This document shows, piece after piece, positions 27,042 to 32,387 of a DNA stretch of 32,387 bases. The position numbers and the translations under genes are program-made. Below the pieces are notes generated by a model, which saw only the letters and a list, made by a program, of their open reading frames with translations, had not been told where the DNA came from and searched no databases. The stretch's first letter is position 1. Every line of letters starts with the position of its first letter. Source of the stretch: Wenzhouxiangellaceae bacterium (GTDB lineage Bacteria > Pseudomonadota > Gammaproteobacteria > Xanthomonadales > Wenzhouxiangellaceae); contig JALQZL010000004.1 of assembly GCA_023258355.1 (NCBI GenBank), positions 1-32,387 of the forward strand. The letters run 5' to 3'.

Positions 27042-29015
27042 TTAGTCTTCAAGTAAGGCTTTTAGCGCGGCAATATTGGCTTTGGCTGCCTCGCCAGTGG
27101 TCGGCTCTCGGCCTTTTTGGTGTGGCCAGTCAATACATTCTTCAGGCAGCTCCTCTAAAAAGCGAGATGGCTCTGGAGAGATGACCTCGCCTAGGCGCTT
27201 TCTTTGTTGGCAGTAGGACAAGTTTAAAACCCGGCGAGCACGTGTAATACCCACATACATGAGCCGTCGCTCCTCCTCAAGCTGTCCCTCTTCTACACTC
27301 CTTTTGTGGGGCAACAGGCCCTCTTCACAACCAACCAACCAGACCCGATCAAACTCTAAGCCTTTCGCTGCATGCAACGTCATTAAACGCACTTGATCGA
27401 CCCCATCATGTCGATCATCATCTGGTCCAGCCACCAAAGCCAGGCGCGCCAACAAGGCATCGGGACTCAAATCTTCTTGGCCTAAACGTGTCAACCATCC
27501 GCACAAATCTTTGAGGTTCTTTCGCCGCCGGTCTTTTTGTTTTGGATCGTCGTTGGAAGACACCCAATCCAAATAATCAATGTGCTCAATCAATTCAGCA
27601 AACACAGACCCCAAGCTCCTCAAACTATGCCTTTCAATCTGATCATTGAAATCAACCAATAAGTTGGTGAAGCCGCGAAAAGCTTGAGCCGCCTTTGGTT
27701 GAATCTCTTGGTTGAATTGATTGTGCATGGCGCTTTCGAAAAAGCTCAGCCGGCGTTGATCTGAAAAACGCCCCAAAGCTGCCATGGCTACCGACCCCAA
27801 ACCGCGGCGAGGGGCATTGGCCACGCGCATAAAGGCTGGATTATCAGAAGGGTTTAAGATCAAACGAAGATAGCTCAAACCATCACGAATTTCCCTGGCA
27901 TCAAACCAACTCGGACCCCCTGAGACGACATAAGGAATCCCCATTTCACGCAACGCCAGCTCCATCGGACGGGCTTGTTGGTTAGACCGATATAAAATGG
28001 CGCACTGGCCCCATTGGGTTTGATGCGCATGGTGGGCATTAAACACCTCTCGCGCCACAGATTCAGCTTCGTCTTGGTCCGTGGCATAACTCATGACACT
28101 GACCCGTTCGCCAGGGCCTAAGTCACTCCACAACTTCTTTTCAAACGCATGGGGGTTGTGTGCGATGAGATGATTGGCAGAGCTTAAGATGTGTCCTGCC
28201 GATCGGTAGTTTTGTTCTAACTTAATCACGCGAAGCGTTCGGTAATCGCGCTCTAGGTGACTCAAGTTGTCTGGTCTTGCCCCTCGCCAACCATAGATGG
28301 ATTGATCATCATCACCCACCGCTGTCAGCCCAGGACGCTCGCCGACCAGAGCTTGCATCAATTGATATTGCGCTTGACTGGTGTCTTGATATTCATCAAC
28401 CAATAAATATTGGATTTTTTCTTGCCAGTGGGCTCTGATCTGTGGGTCTTTCAAAAGCACCAAGGGCAGAGCGATCAGGTCATCAAAATCAACGGCGTTA
28501 AGCGCTTTGAGTCGCTCATCGTATCGCTGGTAAATCTGTGCCGACTGAGCACTCGCCTCATCGGTGGCGACGGTGACGGCACTATTGGCATCAAGCCCAC
28601 CATCTTTGTATCGACCAATGCCAGATTGAACAGCCCAAATCATGTCATTGGGTGCGTTGCTTGGCAATAACTCTTTGATTAAATCAAAGGCAGAGTACTG
28701 ATCCAAAATCGAAAGGCCACGTCGTCGACCAATCAAGTCTGGGTGGTTTTTTAAAATCTGCCAACCCAGGGAATGGAATGTAGACACCACCACCTCGCCA
28801 GCCTGACGACCCAGCCGCTCTCGCATCTCTTTGGCGGCTTTGTTGGTAAAGGTAATGGCCGCTATTTGATCTGGCGCATAATGCGCCTGGCTGATCAACC
28901 ACTTGATTTTTTCTGTGATCACCCGTGTCTTTCCTGAACCCGCGCCTGCCAGAACGAGCAAGGGGCTCTCAATGTGAGTCACGGCGTGTCGTTGGGCTGG
29001 ATTCAGAGAGGACAT
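27042..29015 (-). CDS. rep: ATP-dependent DNA helicase Rep
   Basis: UvrD/Rep SF1 motifs: LAGAGSGKTRVITEKI, ITFTNKAAKEMRERLG, LLVDEYQDTSQAQY, GDDDQSIYGWRGA, LMTLHAAKGLEFDRVWL, ITRARRVL. Confidence 0.94.
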   Translation of the reverse strand: MSSLNPAQRHAVTHIESPLLVLAGAGSGKTRVITEKIKWLISQAHYAPDQIAAITFTNKAAKEMRERLGRQAGEVVVSTFHSLGWQILKNHPDLIGRRRGLSILDQYSAFDLIKELLPSNAPNDMIWAVQSGIGRYKDGGLDANSAVTVATDEASAQSAQIYQRYDERLKALNAVDFDDLIALPLVLLKDPQIRAHWQEKIQYLLVDEYQDTSQAQYQLMQALVGERPGLTAVGDDDQSIYGWRGARPDNLSHLERDYRTLRVIKLEQNYRSAGHILSSANHLIAHNPHAFEKKLWSDLGPGERVSVMSYATDQDEAESVAREVFNAHHAHQTQWGQCAILYRSNQQARPMELALREMGIPYVVSGGPSWFDAREIRDGLSYLRLILNPSDNPAFMRVANAPRRGLGSVAMAALGRFSDQRRLSFFESAMHNQFNQEIQPKAAQAFRGFTNLLVDFNDQIERHSLRSLGSVFAELIEHIDYLDWVSSNDDPKQKDRRRKNLKDLCGWLTRLGQEDLSPDALLARLALVAGPDDDRHDGVDQVRLMTLHAAKGLEFDRVWLVGCEEGLLPHKRSVEEGQLEEERRLMYVGITRARRVLNLSYCQQRKRLGEVISPEPSRFLEELPEECIDWPHQKGREPTTGEAAKANIAALKALLED

Positions 29016-29054
29016 GGCACGAAAGGGTAGCCGATTAAGGCTATACTGCGGTGA

Positions 29055-29588
29055 ATGAAATGCACATTGGTGACAAAGTTTTTCTTTTTTCTTCTAACTG
29101 GCGTGGTGCTCACCGCCCGGATTGGCGCCGTCGAAGCAGCCATTACCCCCATCTCGCTGGCGCAACAGGCGGAAATGATTGCCAAAGACCAACGGCTGGT
29201 GGGTAATGTAGGTGCGCAAGCCAAGCGAGAAGGGGTCATCACCAACACGCCTGAGCTTTTTATTTACTACCGTGACTTTTCGCCCGCCTATCACCTCAGC
29301 GGTTACCGCGAGACCTTGCCAAGAGAACTGGACTTGATCGTCTCAAACCACCGCATTGAACGTTCTATGGTGAGATTAGATCGTTTGCTTGAACGCACCT
29401 TTGATGCTAATGGTGCTGTCCCCACACTCACAGACCTTCCCGCAGCGGCTTTGTATGCTGTGATTTATCAAGACTCAGATTGTATTGGCTGCAGACAAGT
29501 CCAAGAAGCGCTAAGCACGTGGGCGATGGCTCAACCGTTTAATTTGGTGTTGATCAGCGTGGATGTGGATCTGTCTCTCAACCGATAA
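29055..29588 (+). CDS. hypothetical exported protein with one CxxC motif
   Basis: N-terminal signal sequence MKCTLVTKFFFFLLTGVVLTARIGAVEAA; DSDCIGCRQVQEALSTWAMAQPFNLVLISVD, thioredoxin-fold-like. Confidence 0.65.
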   Translation: MKCTLVTKFFFFLLTGVVLTARIGAVEAAITPISLAQQAEMIAKDQRLVGNVGAQAKREGVITNTPELFIYYRDFSPAYHLSGYRETLPRELDLIVSNHRIERSMVRLDRLLERTFDANGAVPTLTDLPAAALYAVIYQDSDCIGCRQVQEALSTWAMAQPFNLVLISVDVDLSLNR

Positions 29589-29600
29589 CTGATTGGTGGG

Positions 29601-30584
29601 TTAACCGAACCGATCTGCCCTTTGGTGGGGTTTATGAAAATCCAAAGCAGGGCCCAAAGGCACAATGTAATGGGGGTTGATGGTGTCGTGGCTGCCGTAA
29701 TAATGCAGTTTGATCGCTTTGATATCGACCGTTTCAGCGATGCCAGGCTGTTGGAACAAATCTCGAACGTATTCACTTAAGTTGGCATAGTCTTCAATTC
29801 GGCGAATGTTGCACTTAAAGTGTCCCACATAGACGGCATCAAATCGAATCAATGTGGTAAACAGGCGCCAATCGGCTTCTGTGATGACTGGTCCAAGAAG
29901 GTAGCGTTGGGTATCCAAGCGTGCTTCTAGTTCATCAAGTGCTTCAAACAAAGGCAGCACCGCCTCCTCGTAAGCAGACTGGGTCGTCGCAAACCCCGCT
30001 CGGTAAACCCCATTGTTTATGCGTTCATAAATATCAGCATTTAAGGCATCAATGTCTTGGCGTAAAGCAGGCGGGTAGTAGTCACCTGGTGTGGCGCCCA
30101 CCTGATCGAAGGCGCTATTGAACATACGAATAATGTCTGCTGATTCATTGGAAACGATGGTGTTGCGTTCTTTATCCCACACCACTGGGACAGTCACTCG
30201 CCCTGAGTAGTCTGGGTTGGCCGCTGTATACACTTCATGCATAAACTTCGCCCGATGAATAGGGTCAGCGGTGACTTTATAGCCATCAAGAAAAGTCCAG
30301 CCTGAAGCTCTCATGATCGGGTTGACCACAGAGACTGAAATCATCGATTCCAAGCCTTTGAGCTTTCGATAGATCAGGGTCCGGTGTGCCCATGGGCATG
30401 CGTAGGCCACATACAAGTGATACCGATTAGGTTCCGCTTTAAAGCCACCCACACCAGCGGGTCCTGCCTCCCCATCGGCGGTAATCCAATTTCTAAATTG
30501 AGCAGCAGAGCGTTCAAACCGTCCGCCCGTTGTCTTGGTGTCATACCACTGGTCGTGCCACTGACCTTCAATCAATAAACCCAT
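29601..30584 (-). CDS. yqjG: xi-class glutathione S-transferase / S-glutathionyl-hydroquinone reductase
   Basis: GQWHDQWYDTKTTGGRFERSAAQFRNWITADG, YVAYACPWAHRTLIYRKLKGLE, TVPVVWDKERNTIVSNESADIIRMFN - closely E. coli YqjG-like. Confidence 0.94.
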   Translation of the reverse strand: MGLLIEGQWHDQWYDTKTTGGRFERSAAQFRNWITADGEAGPAGVGGFKAEPNRYHLYVAYACPWAHRTLIYRKLKGLESMISVSVVNPIMRASGWTFLDGYKVTADPIHRAKFMHEVYTAANPDYSGRVTVPVVWDKERNTIVSNESADIIRMFNSAFDQVGATPGDYYPPALRQDIDALNADIYERINNGVYRAGFATTQSAYEEAVLPLFEALDELEARLDTQRYLLGPVITEADWRLFTTLIRFDAVYVGHFKCNIRRIEDYANLSEYVRDLFQQPGIAETVDIKAIKLHYYGSHDTINPHYIVPLGPALDFHKPHQRADRFG

Positions 30585-30601
30585 CTCAACCTCAGATTCT
30601 T

Positions 30602-31033
30602 TTATTGTCCAGCCACATAGCGCTCTAGCTGTTCAATCAAAGCTTGCTGGTCATCGATCACGGCGTTGACTAAATCACCAATCGAAACCAAACCTACCAA
30701 CACCTTATCGTCCATCACCGGAAGGTGTCGAAATCTTTTTTTCGTCATGAGTGCCAGCCCTTCTTGTGCGGTTGCACTGGGATGAATGGTGGTGGGGTCT
30801 TTGGTCATCACATCAGCAACGTGGGTTTCTCTTGAGGCACGACCAGCCAAAATAACTTTTCGTGCATAGTCTCTCTCAGAAAACATGCCGACCAAGTGAC
30901 CCTCATCAATCACCATCAACGCCCCAACACCCAATTCGGCCATTTGACGAACCGCGTCGTAAACGGTCTGTGTGCTCTCGACGGACCAGATGTCTTGGCC
31001 TTTTTCAGACAAGATATGGCGAATATTGTGCAT
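30602..31033 (-). CDS. CBS-pair domain protein
   Basis: Two CBS motifs: VYDAVRQMAELGVGALMVIDEGHLVGMFSERDYARKV and IHPSATAQEGLALMTKKRFRHLPVMDDKVLVGLVSIGDLVNAVI. Confidence 0.92.
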   Translation of the reverse strand: MHNIRHILSEKGQDIWSVESTQTVYDAVRQMAELGVGALMVIDEGHLVGMFSERDYARKVILAGRASRETHVADVMTKDPTTIHPSATAQEGLALMTKKRFRHLPVMDDKVLVGLVSIGDLVNAVIDDQQALIEQLERYVAGQ

Positions 31034-31105
31034 AACCCAAACCTCCTCTTTACCGAACGCTTGTCTTCAAGTATGCCTGTACCGGGTTTGGTTTGACAAT
31101 GATGG

Positions 31106-32387
31106 TTATTTACCAATACAAAAACTTGAAAATATTTGCCCTAATAATTCATCTGGACTCATTTGGCCGGTGATCTCGCCCAAAGCGTGTGCCGAGGACT
31201 TTAATGATTCCGCCAACAACTCCCCCGACCCTGTTTGATTAATCTCATTCACCCCCTCGACCAAGGCTTGGTGCGCACGGTCTAATGCATCCAGATGTCT
31301 GCTGCGTGCCGAGAATGCGCTTTCTTGAAACTCGGCCAAACCAAGCTTCGACTGAATCACTGAAGCCAAGGTATCGATACCTTCCTCTGTCTTGGCCGAT
31401 ACCCAAACAGCATCGCCATGGCTTCCTGGAGGATGGTTGATTTGGTCAATCTTGTTGACCACAGGAATGACACGCTCGAGGTTGCCAAGGGCTGGGTAGT
31501 CTGCTTGTAGCTGTGCGATAGCGGCCGGTTTCAATACTTGATGGTCTTTTAATGTTGTCGTGGGAAGTGCTTCACCATCGATCACCCACAAAATCAAATC
31601 AGCATTGTCCATGGTTTGCTTTGCTCGGGCGACGCCCATGGCTTCAACAGGATCGTCCGTCTCTCTTAACCCAGCGGTATCAGATAAAGAGATCGGGATA
31701 CCAGCCAAACTCATTTCCTCGGTCACCACATCTCTTGTTGTGCCTGGAATATCCGTGACGATCGCCGAGTCTTTTTGACTCATGACGTTTAATAAACTCG
31801 ATTTGCCAGCGTTGGGGTGGCCCACCAAACAAAGCCTCGCGCCTTCTCGGAAGCGTTGTCCTTGTTTGGCTTGAGTGATGAGTGACACCAATCGATCTAA
31901 CAGGTGTTGTGCGCGTTGGGCCACTTGCCCATCGGCTAAAAAATCGACGTCTTCATCTGGAAAGTCCAAACTGGCCTCGACATACACTCGCAACTCAGTC
32001 AAATCATTTACCAGCCCATGAATCTTTTCAGAGAACACGCCTTGCAAGCTGTGTTGGGCCGCTCGGGCCGCTTGCTCTGTGGTCGCCTCAATTAAATCAG
32101 CGATGGCTTCGGCTTGCACTAAATCAATGCGGTTATTGAGATAAGCGCGCTTTGAAAACTCGCCTGGTTCTGCCAAGCGTGCGCCTTGGCTGATCAACGA
32201 TTCCACAAGCAGGTTTAGGACCACCGGAGAACCGTGGGCTTGTATTTCGACCACGTCTTCACCAGTGAATGAGTGGGGTGCTTGAAAAGTAAGCACCAAA
32301 CCTTCGTCGATGATGTCGCCAGCGGTGTTTTTGAACGACCTCAACGCCGCCTGTCGAGGCGGAGGGAGGGGAGGATAAAGGGTCTGA
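31106..32387 (-). CDS. mnmE: tRNA uridine-5-carboxymethylaminomethyl modification GTPase MnmE, 5'-truncated by right edge
   Basis: GHPNAGKSSLLNV, IVTDIPGTTRDV, DTAGLRET, C-terminal CIGK. Frame stays open to edge (QTLYPPLPPPRQAALRSFKNTAGDIIDEGL...); track TTG start at 32344 is not the true start. Confidence 0.95.
   Translation of the reverse strand, partial: QTLYPPLPPPRQAALRSFKNTAGDIIDEGLVLTFQAPHSFTGEDVVEIQAHGSPVVLNLLVESLISQGARLAEPGEFSKRAYLNNRIDLVQAEAIADLIEATTEQAARAAQHSLQGVFSEKIHGLVNDLTELRVYVEASLDFPDEDVDFLADGQVAQRAQHLLDRLVSLITQAKQGQRFREGARLCLVGHPNAGKSSLLNVMSQKDSAIVTDIPGTTRDVVTEEMSLAGIPISLSDTAGLRETDDPVEAMGVARAKQTMDNADLILWVIDGEALPTTTLKDHQVLKPAAIAQLQADYPALGNLERVIPVVNKIDQINHPPGSHGDAVWVSAKTEEGIDTLASVIQSKLGLAEFQESAFSARSRHLDALDRAHQALVEGVNEINQTGSGELLAESLKSSAHALGEITGQMSPDELLGQIFSSFCIGK

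Noticed and set aside
31037-31091. ccaaacc / ggtttgg inverted repeat between mnmE and the CBS gene
   Set aside because: Only 7 bp with a ~41-nt loop; too weak to support a regulatory structure
32342-32344. TTG listed as start of the mnmE ORF
   Set aside because: The reading frame continues to the window edge with MnmE-like sequence; true start lies outside
1-32387. CRISPR arrays, tRNA/rRNA genes, transposons, prophage or integron features
   Set aside because: No tandem spaced repeats, cloverleaf-like sequences or transposase/integrase motifs were recognised; the window looks like core chromosome

Overview
This window is a compact, probably gammaproteobacterial, chromosomal segment. No rRNA, tRNA, CRISPR array or transposase was recognised. 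At the left edge there is a partial NfeD/ClpP-class membrane serine protease (-), followed by a small Gly-rich hypothetical protein, a YadG/YadH-type ABC exporter (-), and a translationally coupled exported alpha/beta-hydrolase plus NatAB-type ABC exporter (+). Next come a DUF1295 protein, an EamA-family permease and a Blc-type lipocalin. The centre (8.88-16.44 kb) is a complete, tightly overlapping E. coli-type histidine operon, hisGDCBHAF(IE). Its first gene encodes a YerC/TrpR-family protein, and a ~50-bp near-perfect palindrome overlaps the apparent promoter. Convergent to the his operon is a two-gene unit encoding a chorismatase (FkbO/Hyg5/XanB2 family) and a creatininase-family amidohydrolase. 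The right third contains an NPP-type lipoprotein phosphodiesterase, an RND efflux pair, a sulfotransferase, a DUF805 protein, rubredoxin, a CpdA-like phosphoesterase, a DUF192 lipoprotein, Rep helicase, a small exported CxxC protein, a YqjG-type glutathionyl-hydroquinone reductase, a CBS protein and a 5'-truncated mnmE. The points most worth a second look are: (1) the palindromic operator and YerC-type regulator heading the his operon, with no attenuator leader; (2) a HisB phosphatase domain that has lost all four zinc ligands; (3) the chorismatase + creatininase-family pair. All calls were made by eye from motifs and remembered homologues; no database search was run.
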